Source: CAXBBB01 sp963793245 (lineage in GTDB: Bacteria > Bacteroidota > Rhodothermia > Rhodothermales > BA12). From it: a stretch of 64,000 nt of DNA. The translations under genes and the position numbers were made by a program. This document shows positions 15,689 through 24,093 of this stretch, piece after piece. Each line of letters begins with the position of its first letter. The stretch's first letter is position 1. The notes below the pieces were generated by a model. It did no database searches. It was not told the origin of the DNA and saw only the letters and a list, made by a program, of their open reading frames with translations. Location: NCBI GenBank assembly GCA_963793245.1, contig CAWBZG010000004.1, positions 310,001 to 374,000 on the forward strand, read 5' to 3'.

Positions 15689-16183
15689 TTATCGCAACAG
15701 ATCGTAATTGTACGCTTCTATCGCATCTTTCAACGCATTACGTCGCTTGGTATAGAGCGGAATGGAGAGGAGGGAGACGCCGGCCATTCCCGCTAGCATG
15801 TAGCCTCGAACTTCGGGCGACACGCCGTAGTCGATGGGCAGAAACGCGGCGATGTAAAGCAAAGAGGCCACAGTGCCTGTCCAAGACACATACGCTCCGA
15901 GTTCTTCGTAGCGGAGAACAAACGAGCGCGCAGACATACTGCTCGACGTCGCTTGGCGGAGAGGGATAGAAGTGCGATATATGCCTAAGAGAACCGGCTT
16001 GGTCAGCGACGTTCCGTTTCGTCGAAGATCTATATCTGAGCGCAGGAATCCGGCAGGTACCAACGTCAGCGCGCACGTCTCGAACGAGCACTGCGACTCG
16101 TCGACCTCGATGGGCTGAGCGGCTGCCGGAACAGCGAAGAGAAGCGCGAGAGACCCGATGAGAAAGGCAAGTGTCCGTGGCAT
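15689..16183 (-). CDS. Exported protein of unknown function, paralogue B
   Basis: 164 residues from the ATG at 16183 (MPRTLAFLIGSLALLFAVPA, signal peptide); an upstream GTG at 16210 that overlaps the lexA stop would add nine charged residues before the signal and fits less well. It shares with paralogue A the CSFETCALTLVPAGFLRSDI segment, SIPLRQA, LRYEELG, two hydrophobic helices and the C-terminal KRRNALKDAIEAYNYDLLR. The C-terminal block (K-R-x-N-A-L-x-D-A-x-x-A-Y-N) is the most conserved part. A tandem duplication is the obvious origin. Function unknown. Confidence 0.75.
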   Translation of the reverse strand: MPRTLAFLIGSLALLFAVPAAAQPIEVDESQCSFETCALTLVPAGFLRSDIDLRRNGTSLTKPVLLGIYRTSIPLRQATSSSMSARSFVLRYEELGAYVSWTGTVASLLYIAAFLPIDYGVSPEVRGYMLAGMAGVSLLSIPLYTKRRNALKDAIEAYNYDLLR

Positions 16184-16206
16184 GGCGCTCAATCTAATTC
16201 GTGCGC

Positions 16207-16836
16207 TCACGCCGCCTGGCGACGGTGGATGCCGTTCTGGTTGACGTGTCCGACGTAGCGCCCCAGAATGCGGACTTCCTCGAAAATGTCGGGGCTAATG
16301 TGGATCGGTTCGTACTCGTCGTTGCACGGTTCGAGTCGCAGGCCGCTGCCGTCCTGGTAGACGCGCTTGAGCGAGGTTTCTCCGTCGTAGAGCACCGCGC
16401 CGATGCCGCCTTGCGGGATGTCGTCGTCGATGAGCAGGACGTAGTCGCCGTCGTTGAGGTCGGCGCCTTGCATCGACCGACCCGCGATACGCAGCGCGAA
16501 CATGCGGTCGCGGTCGGGGAAGAGCATGTCGAGTGTGATCGACCCCAGGTTCTCCTCGACGGCCTCCTGCAACCGACCGGCTGAGATTAGCCCTCGGACA
16601 GCGATGCCGTGCTTGTCTTGCTCCATCCCGACGATGCGGTACATATCGCCGTCGCGCTCGAGGTAGCCTTTTTTGTAGAGCGCCTGGATGTTCTGCGTGA
16701 CGCTGTTGGGCGAGCGGTAGTCGAAGTGGTCGACCATCTCACGATACGTCGGCCAGATGCCGTCGTTTTCGGTGACGTATTCGCGCAGGAAGTGGAGGAA
16801 CTCGTACTGCTTTTGAGTGAGTTGACGGCGGGGCAT
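16207..16836 (-). CDS. lexA: LexA-type SOS repressor
   Basis: Transcriptional repressor that self-cleaves when RecA filaments form. 209 residues from the ATG at 16836 (MPRRQLTQKQYEFLHFLREY); in-frame codons upstream overlap the operator region and are unlikely. N-terminal winged helix (PTYREMVDHFDYRSPNSVTQ), cleavage site Ala86-Gly87 in LISAGRLQE, and the S24 peptidase dyad Ser121 (AGRSMQGADLNDGD) and Lys157 (GETSLKRVY). A palindromic operator GTGTAGA-CAA-TCTACAC lies 33 bp upstream, indicating autoregulation. Neighbouring recO and repair genes fit an SOS context, but I saw no further copy of the operator. Confidence 0.94.
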   Translation of the reverse strand: MPRRQLTQKQYEFLHFLREYVTENDGIWPTYREMVDHFDYRSPNSVTQNIQALYKKGYLERDGDMYRIVGMEQDKHGIAVRGLISAGRLQEAVEENLGSITLDMLFPDRDRMFALRIAGRSMQGADLNDGDYVLLIDDDIPQGGIGAVLYDGETSLKRVYQDGSGLRLEPCNDEYEPIHISPDIFEEVRILGRYVGHVNQNGIHRRQAA

Positions 16837-16868
16837 AGCGCGAAGGTGTCGACTTTGTGTGGACATGT

Positions 16869-16885
16869 GTGTAGACAATCTACAC
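16869..16885. promoter_or_regulatory. Predicted LexA operator (SOS box)
   Basis: GTGTAGA (16869-16875), CAA, TCTACAC (16879-16885): a perfect 7-bp inverted repeat with a 3-base centre, 33 bp upstream of the lexA start. Position and symmetry suit an autoregulatory LexA site; the sequence differs from the E. coli (CTGT-N8-ACAG) and Bacillus (GAAC-N4-GTTC) boxes. Confidence 0.72.
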
Positions 16886-16968
16886 GTACTATTTCGTCAG
16901 GGCAAGAGAATCCGCCCTTATTTACGTCGGTCCGACCGATTTCACGAACGACTGTGTGTGCCGCGTGC

Positions 16969-17754
16969 TCAGCCAGCACCCAGGCGCAGCGCACTCCGCA
17001 CATCGTCCGAGCGCGATGGGTAGGCGTCCTGGACGTGGTAGCGTAGATAGTCTTCGATGAGCAAGCCCAATGCTCGGGCGTCGTCATCGGTGATCTGCAT
17101 GCGGAGTACGTCTCGAAGGCTAGCACGGCTGGCGACGGCGAACGAGCGAAGCACACGGCGCGAGGCGACGCGCTGGCGTCCGGCGCCGTAGGTCACACCA
17201 CGTTCGGCGACTCCGCTCGACTCGTACGACTGAATCATGCCGCTGTCGAAGCCCAACGTGCCGCCGTCCTCGTCGACCGATTGGACGTCGGCTTTGGTGA
17301 ACTGGGGCGCAAAGCCGAGCAACTCGGCCAGCCGCATTTCGAAATAGAAGAGCGCGTTTTCGGGACGGTCCGGTGCGGCGTTTGCCCCTTGTAGCGACTC
17401 TGTCAGCAGGTTGAACAGTGCTACATTGGGTTCGCCTTCTTCGGTGAGGGCAGATACCAACTCGACCATACGCAAGCCCGGAGTCAGGCGCGTAAGGTCC
17501 GTCGATAGAGCGGGAAATCGGACGACGTGGCTGGCCTCGCGCAGCGTCTGGAGCGAGCGTGTCGCCTTGTACGAATAGAGCGCCTCGACGTAGCTCATCG
17601 GTTGGAGCGTGGCTCCGAAGCGGCTCTTGGGGCCGCGTGCGCCTCTCGCCAGGACCGAGATGCGTCCAGCATAGCGCGTAAAGAGCGATGCGATCAGGCT
17701 CGTCTCGCCATAACGAAACGTGCGCAGGGTGACGGCTTCGGTGCGAACGATCAT
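16969..17754 (-). CDS. recO: DNA repair protein RecO
   Basis: Recombination mediator that helps RecF/RecR load RecA on SSB-coated gaps. 261 residues: N-terminal OB fold (IVRTEAVTLRTFRYGETSLI, LARGARGPKSRFGATLQPMS), then the helical domain containing LYSYKATRSLQTLREASHVV and ENALFYFEMRLAELLGFAPQ. The four-cysteine zinc motif found in many RecO proteins is absent; the corresponding region reads VDEDGGTLGFDSG. Divergent from the comEA-like gene. Confidence 0.92.
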   Translation of the reverse strand: MIVRTEAVTLRTFRYGETSLIASLFTRYAGRISVLARGARGPKSRFGATLQPMSYVEALYSYKATRSLQTLREASHVVRFPALSTDLTRLTPGLRMVELVSALTEEGEPNVALFNLLTESLQGANAAPDRPENALFYFEMRLAELLGFAPQFTKADVQSVDEDGGTLGFDSGMIQSYESSGVAERGVTYGAGRQRVASRRVLRSFAVASRASLRDVLRMQITDDDARALGLLIEDYLRYHVQDAYPSRSDDVRSALRLGAG

Positions 17755-17858
17755 GGGTGCGAAACGGCGATGGACAAGCGTGGATGCAGAAAAAATCCAC
17801 TGGTGAGGTTACGCGCTGACGTTTCGCGAGTCTGAATACGCACACCGACGCTACCGAC

Positions 17859-18347
17859 ATGACGATTCTCTTCCGCATCCAAGAACACGTAGCTCTCACT
17901 CAAATCGAGACGCGCACACTCGCAACGCTGCTCGTCCTGCTGGTGGGCGGGCTGGCGGCGCAGCGTCTTCCGGTCGACTCGTCCGCTATGCCGCTGGCGG
18001 AGACGGCACGCGCTGAACGATTCGCCGCACTCGCCGACTCGCTCGGATCGGTCGACGCTATTGCGATCGGTGAGCCGCAAGCCGAGATCGCTGTCGCCGA
18101 ACCTGTACGGCAGCCCTCCGCTCGTGCTCGGAAAGCGGATGCCGGGCCGATCTACGTCAACCTCAACACGGCGAGCCAGGCCGAGTTGGAACGGCTCCCG
18201 CGCGTCGGACCCAAGACTGCCGAGCGGATCCTGGCGCTGCGAGCCGAGATTGGGACGTTCTCCGACCCTGGTCAACTGACGCGTGTCAAGGGTATCGGCG
18301 TCAAGACGATGGATCGGCTGCGTCCCCTGGTGCATGTCGGGTCGTAG
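17859..18347 (+). CDS. ComEA-like helix-hairpin-helix DNA-binding protein
   Basis: 162 residues. A hydrophobic segment (TLATLLVLLVGGLAAQ, about 20-36) anchors it in the membrane; a low-complexity linker leads to a C-terminal HhH2 domain (VNLNTASQAELERLPRVGPK, then AERILALRAEIGTFSDPGQL and VKGIGVKTMDRLRPL). ComEA-type proteins bind incoming DNA at the cytoplasmic membrane during natural transformation. No other competence gene is near, so a competence role is inferred from the family only. The stop overlaps the convergent small membrane gene. Confidence 0.85.
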   Translation: MTILFRIQEHVALTQIETRTLATLLVLLVGGLAAQRLPVDSSAMPLAETARAERFAALADSLGSVDAIAIGEPQAEIAVAEPVRQPSARARKADAGPIYVNLNTASQAELERLPRVGPKTAERILALRAEIGTFSDPGQLTRVKGIGVKTMDRLRPLVHVGS

Positions 18348-18519
18348 ACTCGGGTGGTGCGTTTTGGCGGCGCTGAATCTCGTCGTTCCAAGCGTCGCCG
18401 CGCTCTCGCTCTCGCGTGATGAACCGTGAGACCGGCAGCAGCAAAATCGCGGCGAGGAGTCCGAAACCAACGACGGTGCCGATAATGATGAACAGGTAGT
18501 CGGCAGGATTCGAGGACAC
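18301..18519 (-). CDS. Small single-pass membrane protein
   Basis: 72 residues from a GTG at 18519 (SSNPADYLF...), with one transmembrane helix (FIIIGTVVGFGLLAAILLL) followed by a charged tail (RERERGDAWNDEIQRRQN). A longer frame from a GTG at 18615 adds a basic stretch but overlaps the upstream gene by about 40 bp; the shorter start avoids that. The 3' end overlaps comEA on the other strand by 47 bp. Unknown function; the single-helix plus charged-tail design is often seen in cytochrome-related or assembly subunits, but nothing here proves it. Confidence 0.55.
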   Translation of the reverse strand: MSSNPADYLFIIIGTVVGFGLLAAILLLPVSRFITRERERGDAWNDEIQRRQNAPPESTTRHAPGDAADPSS

Positions 18520-18574
18520 GGCGGTGTTCGGAAGGTCGAGTGAGCCAACGCGCTGAGGGGCGACGGGTGCCGGG

Positions 18575-19481
18575 TCACGCCGCCTGGCGCGGCGCGGCGT
18601 GGTAGTAGTCGACACACTCGGATTCTCGACCGCGAACGACGCGCTTTCCTTTCAACTCACCGCGCGTTTCGGTCACGACCGTAGCTGTCCGTTCTCCACC
18701 TTCGTCTGCCGTGTAGAGCACGACCCAGTCGCCCGTCTTGCCCAGTTCGTGCGCACGTGGCGTGTTGGAGAACAACGCGGTGACTCGCCACGGACCGCGA
18801 CGCGTATCGAGGACGGGAAGCCACGCCTCGCCCGAAGCATTGAACCGACGCGGCGCGATGCGGCGCAGAGTCCCTCTGACGTGCGGCATCGCGATACTCA
18901 GCGTCGATACTCAGCAGGTCGGACACGTGGGGAGCATGACCCGGCGAGGACGAGCGTCGGCGGGCATCTCGGCGCGTAGAGCGAGCGAGTAGCGCGTCAA
19001 GCTGCGCCTGGATCGAACGCAGCTTGCGGTCGCCGAAGCCGGGCAGAGCGGCCAGCGTTCCGTCATGGGCGGCGATCTCCAGGGCTTCCAGCGTTTCGAT
19101 GCCTGCCTCTTCGCGCAGCCGCCGAGATGTCGTTCGGCCGATGCCTGGCACGCGCATCAGCAGGCGCTCGGGCTTGGTCTGTTCGCGCAACTCGCGTTGA
19201 ATCCGCATTTCGCCGCTGTGGACAAATCCCGCGATCCGCTGCGCCAGACTCGTGCCGACGCCCGGCAACGCTTCGAGTGCTTCCGCACCTCCAGCATACA
19301 CACAATCAGCGAGTAGAGAAGGAGTCGCGCGAATGGTGTCGGCTGCCGTGCGATAGGCTTGAACGCGGTGCGGATTGGCACCGCGCTCGTCTAGCATCTG
19401 CGCCGTGTTGTCGAGCGCGTCCGCTATCTCCGCGTTGGAAGGCGTGTGGCGATGCGCGCTCAGGTCGACTTTGTGTAGCAT
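18575..19481 (-). CDS. Helix-hairpin-helix protein related to the N-terminal half of family X polymerases (one frame break)
   Basis: The N-terminal part from the ATG at 19481 contains NAEIADALDNTAQMLDERGA and NPHRVQAYRTAADTIR, the 8-kDa domain of PolX-like proteins, then tandem HhH motifs (LPGVGTSLAQRIAGF, VPGIGRTTSRRLREEAGIET, LPGFGDRKLRSIQAQ). After LLSIDAEYRDAARQ the frame is lost near 18874-18884; one base over, the conserved tail resumes: RGTLRRIAPRRFNASGEAWL, ALFSNTPRAHELGKTGDWVV and VTETRGELKGKRVVRGRESE. Removing one base gives 301 residues with no polymerase active site. Probably a DNA-binding repair accessory. Sequence error is more likely than decay because both halves are well conserved. 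Confidence 0.8.
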
Positions 19482-19630
19482 GTCCGTAAGTATGTGTATC
19501 TCGTGCGCGCGTACAATACGAACCTGCTGTGCCATCGTTATGACATAGGCAATCAGTTTAGTCTTGTCCAGTGATTTCGGACATGCCACGTCTTAACGGC
19601 ATGCAAGCCACCATCCACTCTCTTGCCTCT

Positions 19631-20323
19631 TTACCAGCCCATCTGACGCATCCGCGTCTCAATAATCCCTGTGTAGCGGCCCATCCGTCCGGGCGTGCGC
19701 GAGCGGGGTGCGGGGACGACGGCGGCGAGACTCGCCGATTGCCTGCGCGACAGCTTAGCCGCGTCAATGTTGTAGTGGTGCTGCGCCGCTGCTTGAGCGC
19801 CGTAGACCCCAGGTCCCCACTCGATCACGTTGAGGTACAGCGTCAGGATGCGATCCTTGCTGAGCGTCCACTCGGCGGCGTAGACGAGCGGTACCTCGAA
19901 CGCCTTGCGCACGTAGCGCTGCCAGCCTGACGAATGCGTCGTCTGAAACAGGTTTTTGACCAGTTGCTGCGTGATACCGCTGCCGCCTCGCCATGCGCGT
20001 CCGCGTCGCTTGTTGTCGTCGAGCGCCTTCCTAACGGCGTCCCAGTCGATGCCGCCGTGCTGATAAAACCGTCCATCCTCGGCGGCGACAAGAGCGTGCG
20101 CTAGATGACCGCTGATCTCCGAGCGCCGGACCGGATCGTAGCGTTTGGTATACTCCGAGCCGGACGCAATCGCCTCGATTCGCCGCTGAACCTGGACGCC
20201 CGTCGTCGGGGGCGGGACGATGGCGTAGAACACGATCAGCAGGAAGCAGAAGCCCAAGTAACTCGTCACCGCTGCCAGGGGCAGGGCGACGAGCAGGCTC
20301 AGGGTTCGGCGAATCGCGCGCAC
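19631..20323 (-). CDS. mtgA: Monofunctional biosynthetic peptidoglycan transglycosylase
   Basis: Polymerises lipid II into glycan strands at the outer face of the inner membrane. 230 residues from a GTG at 20323 with one N-terminal transmembrane helix and a GT51 domain: ALVAAEDGRFYQHGGIDWDA (catalytic Glu in EDxxFxxHxG), WRGGSGITQQLVKNLFQT (GxSTxxQQLxKN-type motif), VRKAFEVPLVYAAEWTLSKD and LYLNVIEWGPGVYGAQAAAQ. No transpeptidase domain. Four bases downstream of greA, so probably one transcript. Confidence 0.94.
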   Translation of the reverse strand: MRAIRRTLSLLVALPLAAVTSYLGFCFLLIVFYAIVPPPTTGVQVQRRIEAIASGSEYTKRYDPVRRSEISGHLAHALVAAEDGRFYQHGGIDWDAVRKALDDNKRRGRAWRGGSGITQQLVKNLFQTTHSSGWQRYVRKAFEVPLVYAAEWTLSKDRILTLYLNVIEWGPGVYGAQAAAQHHYNIDAAKLSRRQSASLAAVVPAPRSRTPGRMGRYTGIIETRMRQMGW

Positions 20324-20327
20324 GACG

Positions 20328-20798
20328 TTATCGGCTCAGGTGAAGGACTTCGAGCTTGATCTTACCCGCCGGTACTTTGACCTCGATGACGTCGCCGACC
20401 TCTTTGCCCAACAGCGCTTTACCGATGGGGCTAGAAATCGAGATTTTGCCCGTCTTCGTGTCGGCCTCTTCCTGCGAGACGAGCTGGAACGTCTGGTCCT
20501 TTTTCATCTTGTGGTTCTTCACCTTGACCTTGGACAGGATGTAGGCCTTGGTCGGGTCGATGTTCTTTTCATCGACCACGCGTGAGTTCAAGATCGTCTC
20601 TTCGAGCTGAGCGATGCGACCTTCCAGATGCCCCTGCTCTTCTTTGGCAGCATCGTATTCGGCATTCTCCGACAGGTCACCTTGGGCGCGAGCTTCGGCG
20701 ATGGCAGCGGCGATCCGGGCGCGACCCTTCGTCTTGAGATCTTTGAGTTCGTCGCGGAGTCGCGTCAGCGCTTCTTGGGTGAGATACGTGGTAGCCAT
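20328..20798 (-). CDS. greA: Transcript cleavage factor GreA
   Basis: Rescues backtracked RNA polymerase by stimulating its intrinsic RNA cleavage. 156 residues from the ATG at 20798 (MATTYLTQEALTRLRDELKD); N-terminal coiled coil with the tip signature AEARAQGDLSENAEYDAAKE carrying the acidic Asp and Glu, then the FKBP-like C-terminal domain ending KTGKISISSPIGKALLGKEV and VPAGKIKLEVLHL. Standard length. Followed closely by mtgA on the same strand. Confidence 0.97.
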   Translation of the reverse strand: MATTYLTQEALTRLRDELKDLKTKGRARIAAAIAEARAQGDLSENAEYDAAKEEQGHLEGRIAQLEETILNSRVVDEKNIDPTKAYILSKVKVKNHKMKKDQTFQLVSQEEADTKTGKISISSPIGKALLGKEVGDVIEVKVPAGKIKLEVLHLSR

Positions 20799-20933
20799 AC
20801 GGATACGATGGAGGGCTAGGGTAAAAAGCAATAATCGCCACGACCCGATTGGGCAGCGGCGATGCGAGTTAGTAGAGGCGTCGCCAACCGGATCACTTAG
20901 TGAAAAGATCCCATAGAGACGCCCGATTCCGCG

Positions 20934-21548
20934 TCACCAACCGATGCGACGTCGGGCTTTCTGCTTCTTGCCGGTCGTGCTTGTGGTAAACGTCGGCGCG
21001 CCCGCTCGCTCTGCCGGTGCCTCGGCGATTGGCTCTTCAGGTTGTGGGGAGGGAGCAGTAAAGGCGACAGCCGGACGGCTCATTCGGGGCGTCTCTGGAC
21101 GCACGCCATCCAGCACACGGCGGGCGCCTCGGTAGCGAGTCGACCAATAGTCTTGCGACATCGAGCTTACCGTCACGCCGCCAGAGGTCGACGCGTGGGC
21201 AAACTCGCCCTGTCCAACGTAGACGCCCACGTGGGTGATGCTAGAGGGCGAGCCGAAAAACACCAGATCGCCTTCGGCCACGCGTCCGGGTTCTACCTCG
21301 GTTCCGACACGAAACTGCTGGTTCGAAGTGCGGGGCAGTCGAATGTCGAACAGGTGATCGAACCAACTCACCATCAGCGCCGAGCAGTCGATGCCGGAGA
21401 TGCGTGTCCCTCCGAACCGATACTGCGTCCCATCCCAACCGCTTGCGGCCAACCGGATGCGGTCGCCGACCGATGACGGTGCAGCGCTTCCTTGGGCTAC
21501 CGCCGTGGGCACAGCGAAAAGGACGGCGACGAGTAGCAGCAGGCGCAT
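20934..21548 (-). CDS. NlpC/P60 (C40) family cell-wall hydrolase
   Basis: Secreted peptidoglycan peptidase (gamma-D-Glu-diaminopimelate type). 204 residues from the ATG at 21548, with signal peptide MRLLLLVAVLFAVPTAVAQG. The catalytic Cys lies in RISGIDCSALMVSWF, the His in ITHVGVYVGQGEFAHAS, and the third polar residue shortly after. The C-terminal 55 residues are proline- and alanine-rich with a basic end (GKKQKARRRIGW), a likely wall- or nucleic-acid-binding tail rather than a fold. Monocistronic, divergent from the small protein gene at 21665. Confidence 0.92.
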   Translation of the reverse strand: MRLLLLVAVLFAVPTAVAQGSAAPSSVGDRIRLAASGWDGTQYRFGGTRISGIDCSALMVSWFDHLFDIRLPRTSNQQFRVGTEVEPGRVAEGDLVFFGSPSSITHVGVYVGQGEFAHASTSGGVTVSSMSQDYWSTRYRGARRVLDGVRPETPRMSRPAVAFTAPSPQPEEPIAEAPAERAGAPTFTTSTTGKKQKARRRIGW

Positions 21549-21664
21549 AGCAAAACGAGAGGTCGAATCGGTGGACCACTGCAAAATGCATTCCGGTGGT
21601 CCAGGGAAACAATACGTCTGTTCAACTCCTTTTTACCATTCCAGATCGCCTTTCCTATTTCGCC

Positions 21665-21979
21665 ATGCGGATTTCAACGCTCTTTACAGCCGCCGTCGCC
21701 GGAACGCTCGTCTACGCCTTTGCCTCGCCGCGTGGCCGACGCCTTCGGCATCGCATCTTGGACGACCGGCTCGAATCGGTTGCATGGCTTCACCGCTACG
21801 GACCTGGCGTGACGCAGGCGCTGGACACGTTCGACGATCGTCTGGACGCTCTCGGAGGCGAGTTGAAAGGCCGACTCGATACGCTCGCTCAGCCCAGCAT
21901 CGACCTCCACGCCGACGATTGGGTGCTCGACCAGGACGATATGGACCGCAACCTGCGCGGCGTTCAGCGTTACCGATAG
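21665..21979 (+). CDS. Hypothetical 104-residue membrane-anchored protein
   Basis: The N-terminus MRISTLFTAAVAGTLVYAFA is a single hydrophobic segment followed by SPRGRRLRHRILDDRL, reminiscent of YtxH-type small envelope proteins. The rest is an amphipathic helical stretch (YGPGVTQALDTFDDRLDALG) and an acidic tail. No family confirmed. The ATG at 21665 is chosen over an upstream in-frame ATG because it starts directly at the hydrophobic segment. Monocistronic and divergent from the NlpC/P60 gene. Confidence 0.6.
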   Translation: MRISTLFTAAVAGTLVYAFASPRGRRLRHRILDDRLESVAWLHRYGPGVTQALDTFDDRLDALGGELKGRLDTLAQPSIDLHADDWVLDQDDMDRNLRGVQRYR

Positions 21980-22076
21980 GCCGGATACTCCCACTGTCTT
22001 CGTCCATCTGCAGGATCCACTAGATCACTCCACTGTTCGGGACCGTACGTTCCGATAACACCAACTCCTCGATTTC

Positions 22077-22586
22077 ATGCCATACCCCGAACCCCTCGTC
22101 GCGCCGATGCGCCAGGAACTGACGCGCTTAGGCGTCACCGAACTGCGCACCGCAGAGGACGTCGACGCCGCTCTTGCAGGCGACACGGGCACGACCCTCG
22201 TCATCGTCAACTCGGTGTGTGGATGCGCCGCCGCCAACGCCCGTCCTGCCGTCGCGATGGCGCAGCAGGCACCGGTTCAGCCCGACCGCTATCTGACTGT
22301 GTTCGCCGGACAAGACCTTGAGGCCACCGCCCGGATGCGTGAGCACCTGGCCGGAATCCCTCCATCGTCACCGTTCATGGCGCTGCTCAAAGAGGGCGAG
22401 CCGGTCTTCGTCGTCGAGCGCCGTCACATCGAAGGTCGTAGCGCTGGCGCCATCGCTATGGACGTTGCCAACGCGTTCAAAGCGCACTGCGGCACCGACG
22501 CCGCCGCCGACGCGCCGAGCCGTCCAGAAGTAGCCGAGAAAGCCGCTCACGAGGGTATCCCGAGCACGTTCCGGTCGATTCTCTGA
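22077..22586 (+). CDS. Bacilliredoxin (BrxA/BrxB, YphP/YqiW family)
   Basis: Removes bacillithiol from oxidised protein thiols. 169 residues: MPYPEPLVAPMRQELTRLGV start, the active-site CxC in VIVNSVCGCAAANARPA, TVFAGQDLEATARMREHL and the family segment PPSSPFMALLKEGEPVFVVE. The C-terminal 35 residues are an acidic, alanine-rich extension ending EGIPSTFRSIL. The gene implies that the organism makes bacillithiol or a similar thiol, although no bacillithiol biosynthesis gene is present here. Family knowledge plus clear motif. Confidence 0.93.
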   Translation: MPYPEPLVAPMRQELTRLGVTELRTAEDVDAALAGDTGTTLVIVNSVCGCAAANARPAVAMAQQAPVQPDRYLTVFAGQDLEATARMREHLAGIPPSSPFMALLKEGEPVFVVERRHIEGRSAGAIAMDVANAFKAHCGTDAAADAPSRPEVAEKAAHEGIPSTFRSIL

Positions 22587-22679
22587 CGTCGACACTCGTC
22601 TGACCCACGCGTCGCCTTTCGTTGATTCGGAGGGCGGCGCGTTTTGGTTTGTAGCGATGCGTGCTCACTGAGCACAAGG

Positions 22680-24092
22680 TCAGTCGCCGCGCTTGATCAA
22701 CGCCACCCACGCCAGGGCCAGGTAGAGTAGCCCGCCGAGAACGAGGACGGCGAGCCGTGTCGAACCCTCGACGCTCAATCCGACGGCAGCTGTCGCGATG
22801 CTGACGACAAGCGGAAGCAGGCTCGCGCGTGTCCAACTCGGACCGCCGGGCGCGACGCTGCGCAGGACGCCCAAATGTCCAAGCCGCAGTACCGCTCCAC
22901 CGATGCCCAACCCGGCGACAGCGCCCCAAACTTCGCCCCAACTGGATGACTCGCCGAAATGGGCGCCGACCAGCAGCGCTAGGACGATTCCGCAGACGTG
23001 GACGATGGAGAACAGGGCGTCCGAACGCTGCTTTCCCGTCACGTCGAACAGGCCTGTCAGCGCCGACGCACACGCCATCACTCCCATCCACGGCGCAAGC
23101 CACTGCGCGTAAACGCCCGCTACTCGCCACTCGGGGCCGAACGCCCATGCGAACAGCTCCGGCCCGAGCACGACGACGACGGCGACAGGCCCGGCGACCG
23201 CCCATACCAACCGCGTTAGATACGTCCGCGACAACTCGGACAGCGCCTCGGCCCCGACTCGAATGCGAGCCGCTGCCTCGACGACGAACACTCGGCTGAC
23301 CGATCCCGCGATCAAAGTCAAAGGAGCGCCGACGGCGAAAAACGTCTGGCTCAACTGCCCCACGTCGGATACGAGGGCGAACGTGCCGACGATCAGGAGT
23401 GGGGTTCGGGCAGCCGCGGTGTGTAGAAGAACGGCGGGAGTCGTGAAGAGCGCGAATCGCCGATAGGTTTGGGCGACGCGTGCCATCGCCGCTCGTCCGG
23501 GCCATGCAAGCAGTCCGCTAGCTCGAATCGCCCACGTGTGCGGTGCGACCGTGACCACAGTTCCAACACCAAACGCCGCGATCAACATGCCGGGCGTCGG
23601 CAGCGACCATCCACCGATCAGCCGCACGCCTGACGTGACCGTGCTGCGCACGACAGACGCCTGGGCAATCGCACCAAACCGCTCGATGCGCGCCGCGGCG
23701 CTTTCCGAAATGCGACTCAATCGGAGCGCCAGTAGGCACGGCGCCAGCGCCCATAGGTAGGGTATGAGGTCTACGTACGAACCGCTCACCCATCTGCTCG
23801 TCAGCGGCGCGAGCAAGACGAGCGCGCACACGCCTAGCGAAATCAGCAAGCTTAGCCAGATCAGCGCAGAAGCGTCGCGCTGCGTTTCGGGAAGGATGAT
23901 GGCGTCCTCGTAGCGCAACGAGCCGACAGGGTAGATCAGTGTCACCAAGCCGACGAACAGGCCCGCGACACCGAATGCTTCAGGCGTGAAGAGCCGCGTC
24001 AAGATCGGCTGGACGGCGAATCCGATGACGGTAGCGATGGCCGATCCGCTCAGCAGCGCTCCGATGGATTTGGCAGCCGTGCCGCGCGCCAT
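22680..24092 (-). CDS. Polysaccharide flippase (Wzx/RfbX-like, MATE/MOP superfamily)
   Basis: 470 residues with about 12-14 hydrophobic helices. The N-terminus MARGTAAKSIGALLSGSAIA then VIGFAVQPILTRLFTPEAFG is the standard start of lipid-linked oligosaccharide flippases, and FVGLVTLIYPVGSLRYEDAI follows the family pattern. Flips an undecaprenyl-linked glycan across the inner membrane. It starts one base after the stop of the FemAB/GNAT-like gene, indicating a two-gene unit for surface polysaccharide or envelope synthesis. No glycosyltransferases adjoin it. Confidence 0.87.
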   Translation of the reverse strand: MARGTAAKSIGALLSGSAIATVIGFAVQPILTRLFTPEAFGVAGLFVGLVTLIYPVGSLRYEDAIILPETQRDASALIWLSLLISLGVCALVLLAPLTSRWVSGSYVDLIPYLWALAPCLLALRLSRISESAAARIERFGAIAQASVVRSTVTSGVRLIGGWSLPTPGMLIAAFGVGTVVTVAPHTWAIRASGLLAWPGRAAMARVAQTYRRFALFTTPAVLLHTAAARTPLLIVGTFALVSDVGQLSQTFFAVGAPLTLIAGSVSRVFVVEAAARIRVGAEALSELSRTYLTRLVWAVAGPVAVVVVLGPELFAWAFGPEWRVAGVYAQWLAPWMGVMACASALTGLFDVTGKQRSDALFSIVHVCGIVLALLVGAHFGESSSWGEVWGAVAGLGIGGAVLRLGHLGVLRSVAPGGPSWTRASLLPLVVSIATAAVGLSVEGSTRLAVLVLGGLLYLALAWVALIKRGD

Positions 24093-24093
24093 C

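Noticed and set aside
22008..22024. CTGCAGGATCCACTAG, looks like a PstI-BamHI cloning-site remnant
   Set aside because: Only 11 bases match a common vector polylinker order; the flanks are ordinary intergenic sequence between two genes with no vector backbone, so chance is more likely than contamination.
22661..22675. GTGCTCA-C-TGAGCAC palindrome between convergent genes
   Set aside because: One-base centre cannot form a stable hairpin loop and there is no T-run; only one copy seen, so not annotated as a terminator or operator.
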